22,555 bases of DNA from JAFDZO01 sp038225955 (GTDB lineage Bacteria; Bacteroidota; Ignavibacteria; Tepidaquicellales; Tepidaquicellaceae), in assembly GCA_038225955.1 (NCBI GenBank), contig JBBRQV010000037.1, positions 1 through 22,555 of the forward strand, given 5' to 3'. Shown here piece by piece: positions 16,127 through 22,555 of this stretch (the first letter of the stretch is position 1; each line of letters starts with the position of its first letter). A program made the position numbers and the translations under genes. A model generated the notes under the pieces. The model was not told the origin of the DNA and made no database searches. It saw nothing but the letters and a program-made list of their open reading frames with translations.

Positions 16127-16914
16127 GTGTATTTCATCAAAATTTTATAAAGAATTATAAACATCACTATTAGTAGAATTATAAATCCTGTGAACACATA
16201 TACCGGATTTATTTTAAATTTTCTTTCGCGCTTTGTCTTCCCTTTTTCCTGCAAGGCTTTTTGCTTTCGCTTATGCTCCTCGTCTTCTGCAAGAAATTTC
16301 TCCATCCATATCTTTGTAGATGTAAAGTCTTCATTTATTTCAAGAAACATACCTGAGTTTACTCTCTTCAGATTTTCTTCTGCATAAGCCTTAAGGTTTA
16401 AAATATTTTCCGGGATTTCAAATCTTCTTTTCAAATCTTCCAGATAAATTTTATTACAGTACTCAACCAGCAGTTTACATATTGATGCGCAGCTTCCGTT
16501 TGCAATTAAATCAAGCTCGAGTAAATAGTTTAAATCGCTAATGTACAATCTTACCATTCTGTTCTTCTCAAGCTTTACGAATAAATCATCTCGTTCTCTA
16601 TCACTTGTAATCTCGAAATATGTCTTGATATAAAAGAGGCTTTCAGTTCTTAACTCTAAAATTTTTCTTGCGTTAAGAGTGAGATCGTAATCTATTTCAT
16701 AGTTTTCATTTACAACAATCTCTTTTTCGATTTTAAAATCTCTGCAGATAATATCTATGTAATGTAAGAAAGGAATATAAATGCGCTGCCAAAGAGCATC
16801 TTTATTGGAAGGATATTCTTCAAGAATTTCATCAATATATTCAATAGCGCTTACGAAGTTTTTAAGCGCAACTTCTTCGCGCGCAAGAGTAAGCCTGTTT
16901 TCGATGTTAAGCAT
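16123..16914 (-). CDS. Tail-anchored helical protein with TPR-like N-terminus, function unknown
   Basis: 263 residues. The N-terminus (about 16-42, NFVSAIEYIDEILEEYPSNKDALW) looks like one TPR unit, followed by more helices and an acidic/basic coiled stretch (about 215-235). A single membrane span then lies at about 237-258, with only a few residues after it. There is no signal peptide, so the bulk should be cytoplasmic, anchored by the tail. I recognise no enzyme motif. Overlapping stop/start with the GNAT gene suggests a functional link. On the minus strand TATTTTTG (matching TAnnTTTG) sits about 16 bases before the ATG, a possible promoter element. Confidence 0.75.
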   Translation of the reverse strand: MLNIENRLTLAREEVALKNFVSAIEYIDEILEEYPSNKDALWQRIYIPFLHYIDIICRDFKIEKEIVVNENYEIDYDLTLNARKILELRTESLFYIKTYFEITSDRERDDLFVKLEKNRMVRLYISDLNYLLELDLIANGSCASICKLLVEYCNKIYLEDLKRRFEIPENILNLKAYAEENLKRVNSGMFLEINEDFTSTKIWMEKFLAEDEEHKRKQKALQEKGKTKRERKFKINPVYVFTGFIILLIVMFIILYKILMKYT

Positions 16915-17145
16915 TTGTACCGGATATGTACAAAAATAATAAGAAAAGAATTATGAATTGAGTTAATTTTTTGTTCCAAATTATTTCCCTATTAGTAGGA
17001 ATAGGTTGAGATTGATTTGAAATTTAATTTCAATTATTTATATTTGCATGTCTCAGATAGTGAGGTACTAGTATTGGGGGATAGTGGAAACAAAATGTGA
17101 CGTTAATGTTACTTTTAATTCTGATTTAAGGAACCGAAATAAAAT
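16915..17145. other. Gene-free AT-rich stretch with a perfect inverted repeat
   Basis: No coding region is seen here. TTGAAAT at 17017-17023 and ATTTCAA at 17027-17033 form a perfect 7-3-7 inverted repeat, a possible operator about 100 bases upstream of the minus-strand gene starting at 16914. The 11-bp repeat field follows at 17146. Confidence 0.5.
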
Positions 17146-17387
17146 CCGTCAAAAATCCGTCATAGAGGAGAAATTAAAATAAGTTGCATTGTTTTTTCAA
17201 TAGAGGATTTCAAAATCCGACCAAAACCCGACCAAAACCCGACCACTGTTCGATAAGTAATTAATAATTAACAGAATGAAATCCGACCAAAACCCGACCA
17301 TCTACATATAGTGAGTTGGGCGAGATTAACTCATAATTCGTAATTTGAAACTTGTTATTTAATAAAAACCCGACCAAAACCCGACCA
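17146..17387. repeat. Four clusters of 11-bp-phased CCG(A/T)C direct repeats
   Basis: Nine copies of a short C-rich unit fall in four clusters. Cluster 1 is CCGTCA at 17146 and 17157. Cluster 2 is CCGACCA at 17217, 17228 and 17239. Cluster 3 is CCGACCA at 17283 and 17294. Cluster 4 is CCGACCA at 17370 and 17381. Within every cluster the period is exactly 11 bases, with an A-rich spacer (AAA, AAAC or AAAAT). All copies have the same orientation, and clusters begin 66-87 bases apart. The period is not a multiple of three and no ORF crosses the field, so it is not coding. The unit is too short and irregularly clustered for CRISPR. A multi-site operator for a tandem-binding regulator is the most likely reading. 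Confidence 0.8.
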
Positions 17388-17400
17388 TTTAATATAAAAT

Positions 17401-17441
17401 AAAAAACCCGCTAAGAATTAACCTCTTAATTTAGCGGGTTT
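17401..17441 (-). terminator. Rho-independent terminator of the 85-aa gene
   Basis: AAACCCGCTA (17404-17413) pairs with TAGCGGGTTT (17432-17441), with an inner AATTAA/TTAATT stem around a CCTC loop. Read on the minus strand it is followed by six Ts (17406-17401), so it ends transcription of the 17507-17764 gene before the repeat field. Confidence 0.82.
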
Positions 17442-17506
17442 CAAAGAAAGGAAAAAGGAATGTTTATTATTAGTTTATTATTAAATGAAAAGAAAATTTT
17501 GCCGGA

Positions 17507-17764
17507 TTAATATACCAATCCGCCCGGAGCTGAGCTCATATACATTAAAGGATTTGTTGCTATTATATCGTTAAATTCTTTTAGCTGGGAGAACTTCACA
17601 TTGGAACACTTGAATGAAAGTTGTTCGTTTCCGTCTTCATAGAGGACTACCATAACTTCGCTGTTGTTCAATTTTTGGAATGTGTATTTCATTTCTGTTC
17701 CTTTGGATGACTTTTTTGTTATCTTTACAAAGGGCTGGTCGATTTTATTAAATTCTACTGACAT
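17507..17764 (-). CDS. Small hypothetical protein (85 aa)
   Basis: An 85-residue soluble protein with alternating strand-like segments (KYTFQKL, SEVMVVLYEDG, QLSFKCSNVKF) and a short tail ending PGGLVY. There is no signal peptide, membrane span or recognised domain. It is probably a real gene: it starts with ATG and sits alone between its own terminator (17401-17441) and the pckG terminator (17928-17959), so it is transcribed by itself. Function is unknown. Confidence 0.62.
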   Translation of the reverse strand: MSVEFNKIDQPFVKITKKSSKGTEMKYTFQKLNNSEVMVVLYEDGNEQLSFKCSNVKFSQLKEFNDIIATNPLMYMSSAPGGLVY

Positions 17765-17927
17765 GGATTTTAGTTTATAGGGTTAATTAAATTTACATAG
17801 TTACTTATATGTATTTCACATATCGTGCCAAAAAGAACTTTAAATTAAAGACGTTTTTGAATGTTTTTTTCTAATGACAGGAAAATAAATCATAGTGAGG
17901 AGACTTTGCAGGATAATATTGAGGAAT

Positions 17928-17959
17928 AAAAAACCCGCCTATGATTGCTCATAAGCGGG
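17928..17959 (-). terminator. Rho-independent terminator of pckG
   Basis: CCCGC (17934-17938) and GCGGG (17955-17959), with inner TATGA/TCATA pairing around a TTGC loop and one mismatch, make a hairpin. On the minus strand it is followed by six Ts (17933-17928). It lies about 45 bases after the pckG stop. Confidence 0.82.
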
Positions 17960-18006
17960 CTGCATAATTCAATTTGAAATCTGAAATCTTATATTTTAAA
18001 TCAGGC

Positions 18007-19752
18007 TTATCCTAATCTTTTTTCAAGACCTTTGTACTCATCCCACATTTCATTTGGAAGAGTATCACCGAACTTGTCAAAAAATTCTTTCATACCGGGA
18101 AGTTCCATTTTCCAGTTTTCATTTTTAACCTCAAGAGCTTTTTCAACTTGTTCTTTAGTCATATCAAGTCCGCTTGTATCTAATGCCTGAGTTGTAGGAA
18201 CATTACCGATTGCAGTCTTCACTGCATCAGCTTTGCCGGTAAGTCTTTCATGAACCCATTTCAATACTCTTGCATTATCTCCGAAACCGGGCCATAAGAA
18301 TTTTCCGTCAGCATCTGTTCTGAACCAATTGATGTGGTAAATCTTCGGTGCTTTATCACCAAGTTTTGCACCCATATCGAGCCAGTGCTGAAAGTAATCA
18401 CCCATGTTATATCCGCAGAAAGGAATCATCGCAAACGGGTCTCTTCTAACAACACCGACTGCGCCTGATGCTGCTGCCGTTGTTTCTGATGACATCGTTG
18501 CTCCGACAAATACTCCATGCTGCCATGAGAATGATTCGTATACAAGAGGAACGTTTGTAGCTCTTCTTGCGCCGAACAATATCGCATCGATTGGTACACC
18601 TTTAGGATTTTCAAAATCGTCAGAGATACATGGGCACTGTGCTGCAGGTGCTGTGAAGCGTGAGTTCGGGTGAGCGGCATTTCCTTCACCTGTATAATCT
18701 CTTCCCTGCCAGTCTTTCATACCTTCAGGTTTCTCTTTTGTTAAACCTTCCCACCATGGTTCATTCTCTTTTGTAAGAGCAACATTGGTGAAGATAGAAT
18801 TTTTATGAAGTGAAGCAATTGCATTTGGATTTGTGTTAGGAGCAGTTCCCGGTGCAACGCCGAAAAATCCTGCTTCAGGATTGATTGCATAAAGTCTGCC
18901 GTCATCACCTATATACATCCAAGCGATATCATCGCCTACTGTTTTTACTTTGTAGCCCTGATCTTCCAATGCAGATACCATCATTGCAAGATTTGTCTTA
19001 CCACAAGCTGATGGAAGCGCTGCTGTTATGTATGATTTTTTTCCGCCGGGAGTTTCAAGCTCAAGTATAAGCATGTGCTCTGCCATCCAGCCCTGCTCTT
19101 TTGCAAGCCATGATGCAATGCGAAGCGCAAAACATTTTTTACCGAGTAATGCGTTTCCGCCGTAACCGGAACCAACTGACCAGATTAAATACTCTTCAGG
19201 GAAATGCGCGATGTATCTTCTCTCAGGATTGCAATCAGCAACTGAGTGAAGTCCTGCAACGTAATCGTATTCATCTTTCATCTGGTCAAGAGCTTTCTGC
19301 CCCATTCTTGTCATGATTTTCATATTGGCAACTACGTAAGGTGAATCAGTTAGCTCTACACCTACTTTAGAAGCAGGAGCACCAAGCGGACCCATTACGT
19401 AAGGCACAACATACATAGTTCTACCCTTCATGCATCCGTCATAGATTTTTCTCATTATGTCCTTCATTTCATCAGCTGATTTCCAGTGATTTGTAGGACC
19501 GGCATCTCTTTCATTCTTTGTGCAGATAAAAGTTAAGTGTTCTACACGGGCAACATCGTTTGGATTCGAATATGATAAATAGCTATTCGGATAAGTTTTT
19601 TCATTAAGTTTTTTGAATGTTCCGTCTTCGAGCATTTTATCAACGAGCATTTTGTATTCTTCATCTGAACCATTGCACCAGTAAATCGCATCGGGTTTGC
19701 AAAGATCAGCGCATTCCTGCACCCAGTCTTTGAGCTTCATAGAATAAGGCAT
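18007..19752 (-). CDS. pckG: Phosphoenolpyruvate carboxykinase (GTP)
   Basis: 581 residues, matching the GTP-dependent family rather than the ATP enzyme. The P-loop is SACGKTN (248-254), with the catalytic-loop Cys250 typical of GTP-PEPCK. GDD (273-275) binds the metal/nucleotide, and the Arg-rich substrate-binding region and FWPGFGDN-type nucleotide pocket (LWPGFGDNARVLKW) are present. It converts oxaloacetate and GTP to PEP, CO2 and GDP, the entry step of gluconeogenesis. The ATG at 19752 is preceded by a strong AGGAG about seven bases upstream, unusual for this window, and suggests high translation. It is monocistronic: a terminator follows and there is a 56-base gap to the upstream gene. 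Confidence 0.97.
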   Translation of the reverse strand: MPYSMKLKDWVQECADLCKPDAIYWCNGSDEEYKMLVDKMLEDGTFKKLNEKTYPNSYLSYSNPNDVARVEHLTFICTKNERDAGPTNHWKSADEMKDIMRKIYDGCMKGRTMYVVPYVMGPLGAPASKVGVELTDSPYVVANMKIMTRMGQKALDQMKDEYDYVAGLHSVADCNPERRYIAHFPEEYLIWSVGSGYGGNALLGKKCFALRIASWLAKEQGWMAEHMLILELETPGGKKSYITAALPSACGKTNLAMMVSALEDQGYKVKTVGDDIAWMYIGDDGRLYAINPEAGFFGVAPGTAPNTNPNAIASLHKNSIFTNVALTKENEPWWEGLTKEKPEGMKDWQGRDYTGEGNAAHPNSRFTAPAAQCPCISDDFENPKGVPIDAILFGARRATNVPLVYESFSWQHGVFVGATMSSETTAAASGAVGVVRRDPFAMIPFCGYNMGDYFQHWLDMGAKLGDKAPKIYHINWFRTDADGKFLWPGFGDNARVLKWVHERLTGKADAVKTAIGNVPTTQALDTSGLDMTKEQVEKALEVKNENWKMELPGMKEFFDKFGDTLPNEMWDEYKGLEKRLG

Positions 19753-19808
19753 TTTTTCTCCTGTAGTTTTGTGTTTGTTTTATTAAATAAAAAATTTTTA
19801 TTGGAAAT

Positions 19809-20219
19809 TTATTTGCAAAATTTATTAATGAATTCATACATCTTGGAATCGGGGGATGCTGTATATGTTTGCGATTCTTCATAATCAGATTCCTCTCCTC
19901 CGTCGATAAAATAATCAATCATCGAAAGGCCTCTAAATGTATAGGTATTACAATTCACTTCAAACCTTATTACAGTATAGGATAATTCTCTACCCGATGC
20001 ATTTCGAGAAACTCCATTAACAGTAGTCTGCATTTCGAAAAAATAAATCTTACCTCCTGAATATTTTATGCTTTCCGAATCATAATAATATTCAGTTGAG
20101 GGTGTGTGATCCCTATCGCTCCAATAAGATGTATAATATTTAACCCAATTTGCACTTTGAGCACTTGAAAATTTTGCAAAGAAAAGAAAAAATAAAATTG
20201 TAATTAAGAACTTATACAT
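19809..20219 (-). CDS. Exported protein resembling surface-adhesin E domain proteins
   Basis: 136 residues with a clear signal peptide (MYKFLITILFFLFFAKFSSA). The mature part follows a pattern I associate with the Adhesin_E-type domain: WVKYYTSY near the start, YYYDSESIKYSGGKIYFFEM, an Arg/Glu strand around a Cys (RFEVNCNTYTFRGLSM), and a C-terminal Cys in INKFCK. The two Cys could form a disulfide. It should be periplasmic or surface located. The family match is from pattern memory, and the role (adhesion or otherwise) is not shown. It lies 20 bases after the small 72-aa gene and could share its transcript. Confidence 0.7.
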   Translation of the reverse strand: MYKFLITILFFLFFAKFSSAQSANWVKYYTSYWSDRDHTPSTEYYYDSESIKYSGGKIYFFEMQTTVNGVSRNASGRELSYTVIRFEVNCNTYTFRGLSMIDYFIDGGEESDYEESQTYTASPDSKMYEFINKFCK

Positions 20220-20239
20220 AAGTTTATAGAAATAAAATT

Positions 20240-20458
20240 TTATCTTTCATTCATTTCGTCTTTCGATATTTTTTTATAACCGTTTACCTTTGTAATCTTA
20301 TCTTTAATCGATTTGTACAAATTAATGTCATCAGAAACAGATTTCGCATCAACATTATCTAATGTTTTCTTTTCTTCTGCAAGTTTATACATAGCATCAT
20401 CTATATTGTCGGCAACAATTTCCTTATTTCTTCTGTTTTTTATTTTAACCGTTATCAC
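20240..20458 (-). CDS. Small hypothetical charged protein (72 aa)
   Basis: A 72-residue, Lys/Asp-rich soluble protein with no recognised domain. It starts at a GTG (20458-20456) and overlaps the 3' end of the AI-2E transporter gene by 14 bases in a different frame. Such an overlap suggests translational coupling. The IKNRRNKEIVADNIDDAMYKL segment looks like two strands and a helix. Its small size leaves some doubt, but the tight position between neighbours supports a real gene. Confidence 0.55.
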   Translation of the reverse strand: MITVKIKNRRNKEIVADNIDDAMYKLAEEKKTLDNVDAKSVSDDINLYKSIKDKITKVNGYKKISKDEMNER

Positions 20459-21572
20459 CTTTCTTTTTTCCTTTGAATATCTTTTTAATCGCGTGTGTAT
20501 ATTTTCTTTTCGGTTTTTCTAAATCGGTTATTGAACTCTGATTATAGCTCATTAATATTGCAACGGGGCGGGTTGATTCAAAATTCATAAGTACTATTTT
20601 TATCATGCTCATAATAGGGATGGAAAGAATCATTCCCATTACTCCCCAAATATAACCCCATGCTACTAAAGATAACAATAATAAAATTGGACTTAAATCC
20701 AATTTATCCCCCAAAACTTTAGGCTCAATAATATTTCCTATTACATTTGCAAGGACAATTAAAATTATTAGAATTATTATTGGTGTAACAATATTATCAT
20801 ACTGCACTAAAGCGGTTAAGAATGGAAGCACTGTTGCGATTATTGAACCTATGCTCGGAATGTAATTCATCAGAAATGCAAGAAATGCCCATACCATGAA
20901 GAAGTCAACATTAAATGCCCATAACACTATCCCAACAACTATAGCATGCACAACATTAATTAATGTCTTCCCTACTATATATCTTCGCACATCGAGGAAA
21001 ATATCTCCCATGGTTTTTGATATAGTACGAGCCCGTTCTTCATTGAACGCTTTTAAAACTCTGCGCTTAAGGCTGCCAAGCTCAGATAAAATGAAAATTA
21101 CATAAATAAGAATTAGTACAAAATCTCCAAATATACCTGCTATGCTTGTAAACAAAGAAGTAATCCAGCTTTGTACCGAACTGTCCTTAATAATGTTTTT
21201 TAAATTAACTGACTCTTTAAAAGCTGCTGCATCAAATCCTAAAGTTTTAAGTTTCTCCCCTGCAAATTGAAGCAGCTGGTCAAACTTATCCTGATATTTA
21301 GGAATTGCAGCAGTAAAGGGACCTATACTTGTCAGAACAAAAATACTGGTAATATTTGCAATGATTACTATACACAGTATAACAATTACTATTGCTAAAA
21401 AACCCGGTACTTTTTTTCTTTTAAGTAATTCATAGAAAGGCTCAAAAATAAAAGCAATAATTACAGCTATAAAAAACGGCAAAAGAACTTCCTGCAGCGT
21501 TTTTAAAGCAAAGAAAGAGACTCCCAGTATAAAAAGTACAGCGGCAATTTTCAGGACTTTGCTTTCTTTCAT
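20445..21572 (-). CDS. AI-2E family transporter (PerM/UPF0118-like)
   Basis: A 375-residue inner-membrane protein with about seven to eight spans and the family layout: two N-terminal spans, a third span near 65-85, a soluble region (about 90-135), then a C-terminal membrane block. Signature segments are MNYIPSIGSIIATVLPF and EPKVLGDKLDLSPILLL, followed by WGVMGMILSIP. Members are variously linked to autoinducer-2 export or Na+/H+ exchange, so the substrate is uncertain. It begins eight bases after the queC stop and overlaps the small downstream gene. The C-terminal tail is strongly basic (KKIFKGKKKG). Confidence 0.92.
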   Translation of the reverse strand: MKESKVLKIAAVLFILGVSFFALKTLQEVLLPFFIAVIIAFIFEPFYELLKRKKVPGFLAIVIVILCIVIIANITSIFVLTSIGPFTAAIPKYQDKFDQLLQFAGEKLKTLGFDAAAFKESVNLKNIIKDSSVQSWITSLFTSIAGIFGDFVLILIYVIFILSELGSLKRRVLKAFNEERARTISKTMGDIFLDVRRYIVGKTLINVVHAIVVGIVLWAFNVDFFMVWAFLAFLMNYIPSIGSIIATVLPFLTALVQYDNIVTPIIILIILIVLANVIGNIIEPKVLGDKLDLSPILLLLSLVAWGYIWGVMGMILSIPIMSMIKIVLMNFESTRPVAILMSYNQSSITDLEKPKRKYTHAIKKIFKGKKKGDNG

Positions 21573-21580
21573 AAATATTT

Positions 21581-22288
21581 TTAGATGTAAAATGGACGTT
21601 TTTTATAAGGAATGGGGTCTTCCACTTTTGCTAATTGAAATCCTCTAAGTCTTAGAGCGCAGCTATCACACTCACCGCAAGCCTCAGTGTTGCTTTTGTA
21701 ACATGACCATGTTGAATGAATCGGCGATTTCATTTCCACCGATTTCAGTACTATATCTTTCTTAGATAAATTTATTATCGGAGTTTCTATTTTTATTTTT
21801 GTTTCGGGCTTCGTTCCCTTCTCAATCATTTTATTATAGGCATCAAAAAAATCTTTCCTGCAATCAGGGTATCCACTTGAATCTTCCTCAACTGCTCCTA
21901 TGTAAATATGTTTAGCTCCTATTACTTCCGCCCAGCTTGTTGCAATTGCCAGTATGTTTGCATTACGAAAAGGAACATACGAATTCGGAACGCTTTTGCT
22001 CTTTGAACCTTTCTTTTGTAAATTAGCTTTTTCTATTTTAATATGAGTGTCAGTAAGTGATGAACCCCCTATATCCCGCAAATATCTTATATCAACAATT
22101 AATCTGCTCTTTACTTTGTAATATCTGGCAATATCATTAAAAGCTTTTAGCTCTCTCTTCTCTGTTTTCTGACCATAGTTTATATGCAGAAATGCTAAGT
22201 CATATTTTTTTGCGGCATAGGCAGCCGTTAAAGCGCTATCCATTCCGCCGCTTACAAGTACTATTGCTAATTCTTTTTTACTCTTCAA
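21581..22288 (-). CDS. queC: 7-cyano-7-deazaguanine synthase QueC
   Basis: 235 residues, the usual length. The PP-loop ATP-pyrophosphatase motif is SGGMDS (13-18). YVPFRNANILAIATSWAE and SSGYPDC are typical QueC substrate-site segments. Four Zn-binding Cys (196, 204, 207, 210; C-x7-C-x2-C-x2-C) close the protein. It converts CDG plus ammonia and ATP to preQ0, the precursor of queuosine in tRNA and of 7-deazaguanine DNA bases. The start is TTG at 22288; an in-frame stop lies just upstream. The start lies inside the last codons of the Mrr-like gene (11-base overlap), and the AI-2E gene follows after eight bases. Confidence 0.94.
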   Translation of the reverse strand: MKSKKELAIVLVSGGMDSALTAAYAAKKYDLAFLHINYGQKTEKRELKAFNDIARYYKVKSRLIVDIRYLRDIGGSSLTDTHIKIEKANLQKKGSKSKSVPNSYVPFRNANILAIATSWAEVIGAKHIYIGAVEEDSSGYPDCRKDFFDAYNKMIEKGTKPETKIKIETPIINLSKKDIVLKSVEMKSPIHSTWSCYKSNTEACGECDSCALRLRGFQLAKVEDPIPYKKRPFYI

Positions 22289-22555
22289 AGTAATCTAAAT
22301 CTATTCTTTTGATTTCGAAAGTGTTTTTAATATTAAGACCAACGTTATGCTCAATCATTAACTCAGCTAATTCTTTTCCATCAATCAAAATTATTTTGTG
22401 CTCAATACTATTCACATATTCGTAGGCATTTTTAGGAAAATTTGAAGTTGTTATAAAAATTCCTTTTTTAGATTTCTTAGAAAGTAAAGAACCGGCAAAA
22501 TCTCTTATCTGTGAAATAGGAACTGTGTTCTCCCATCTTTTCGCCTGTATGTAAA
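22278..22555 (-). CDS. mrr: C-terminal part of an Mrr-type restriction endonuclease (partial)
   Basis: Ninety-one residues are open to the right edge and end at a TAA at 22280-22278. The window starts in the middle of the catalytic core: YIQAKRWENTV contains the Q-x-K half of the PD-(D/E)xK site of Mrr_cat nucleases, followed by the family-conserved FAGSL, KGIFITTSNF, ILIDGKELAELMIEHNVG and the terminal EIKRIDLDYFEE. Mrr enzymes cut DNA carrying modified bases. The upstream acidic catalytic residue and the N-terminal winged-helix recognition domain are outside the window. The end overlaps the queC start by 11 bases, so the two genes share a transcript. Confidence 0.88.
   Translation of the reverse strand, partial: YIQAKRWENTVPISQIRDFAGSLLSKKSKKGIFITTSNFPKNAYEYVNSIEHKIILIDGKELAELMIEHNVGLNIKNTFEIKRIDLDYFEE

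Noticed and set aside
17146..17387. CRISPR array
   Set aside because: The units are only 6-7 bases with 11-base period and irregular gaps between clusters; there are no 25-40 base repeats with unique spacers and no cas genes.
18404..19316. Several open frames on both strands within pckG
   Set aside because: All are shadows of the strongly conserved PEP carboxykinase frame.
21581..22288. QatC-type antiviral QueC homologue
   Set aside because: Length, SGGMDS loop, SSGYPDC and the four-Cys zinc site are those of canonical QueC, and no qatA/B/D genes are present on the visible side.

Overview
The window is AT-rich (short, A/T-rich intergenic gaps, AAA/TTA-biased codons) and looks like a chromosomal segment of a member of the Bacteroidota/Ignavibacteria/Chlorobi group. 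The evidence is an Hc1-type histone H1-like small protein, a PAS-type cytoplasmic histidine kinase paired with a REC-only regulator, GTP-dependent PEP carboxykinase, a two-subunit succinate dehydrogenase anchor, exported beta-barrel proteins with MKK...AQ signal peptides, and weak or absent Shine-Dalgarno sequences before most genes. I cannot fix the genus. No rRNA, tRNA, insertion sequence, prophage or CRISPR array was seen.

Layout. (1) 1-4971: two paralogous helical proteins of unknown function on the minus strand. The left one runs off the edge and uses a GTG start. They flank a plus-strand histidine kinase/response regulator pair and a minus-strand DinB-like protein. (2) 5134-9166, plus strand: sdhC-sdhD membrane anchors without sdhA/sdhB, a histone H1-like gene, a strong terminator, lepA (TTG start) and lepB (signal peptidase I), closed by a 15-bp-stem terminator. 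(3) 9263-11106, plus: a nucleotidyltransferase/HEPN pair, then hemW. (4) 11093-14158, minus: PAP2/Aur1-like membrane enzyme, MgtE magnesium channel, and a membrane-anchored protein with two L7/L12-C-terminal-like repeats. (5) 14272-15666, plus: a tandem pair of outer-membrane beta-barrel genes, the first broken by a one-base frameshift. (6) 15677-16914, minus: GNAT acetyltransferase overlapped with a tail-anchored TPR-like protein. (7) 16915-17506: a gene-free 0.6 kb stretch with nine CCG(A/T)C units in four clusters, all phased at exactly 11 bp. (8) 17507-19752, minus: an 85-aa orphan and pckG, each followed by its own terminator. (9) 19809-22555, minus: adhesin-E-like exported protein, a small hypothetical protein, AI-2E family transporter, queC, and the C-terminal part of an Mrr-type restriction endonuclease at the right edge.

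Most of the content is housekeeping: respiration, translation, protein export, heme delivery, Mg2+ uptake, gluconeogenesis and tRNA queuosine. The accessory or less understood parts are the MNT/HEPN pair, the 11-bp repeat field, the L7/L12-like membrane protein, the broken/intact beta-barrel duplication, and the overlapping mrr-queC junction. Non-ATG starts are unusually common: five TTG starts (lepA, HEPN, hemW, PAP2, queC) and at least three GTG starts are supported by family alignments, paralogy or gene overlaps.
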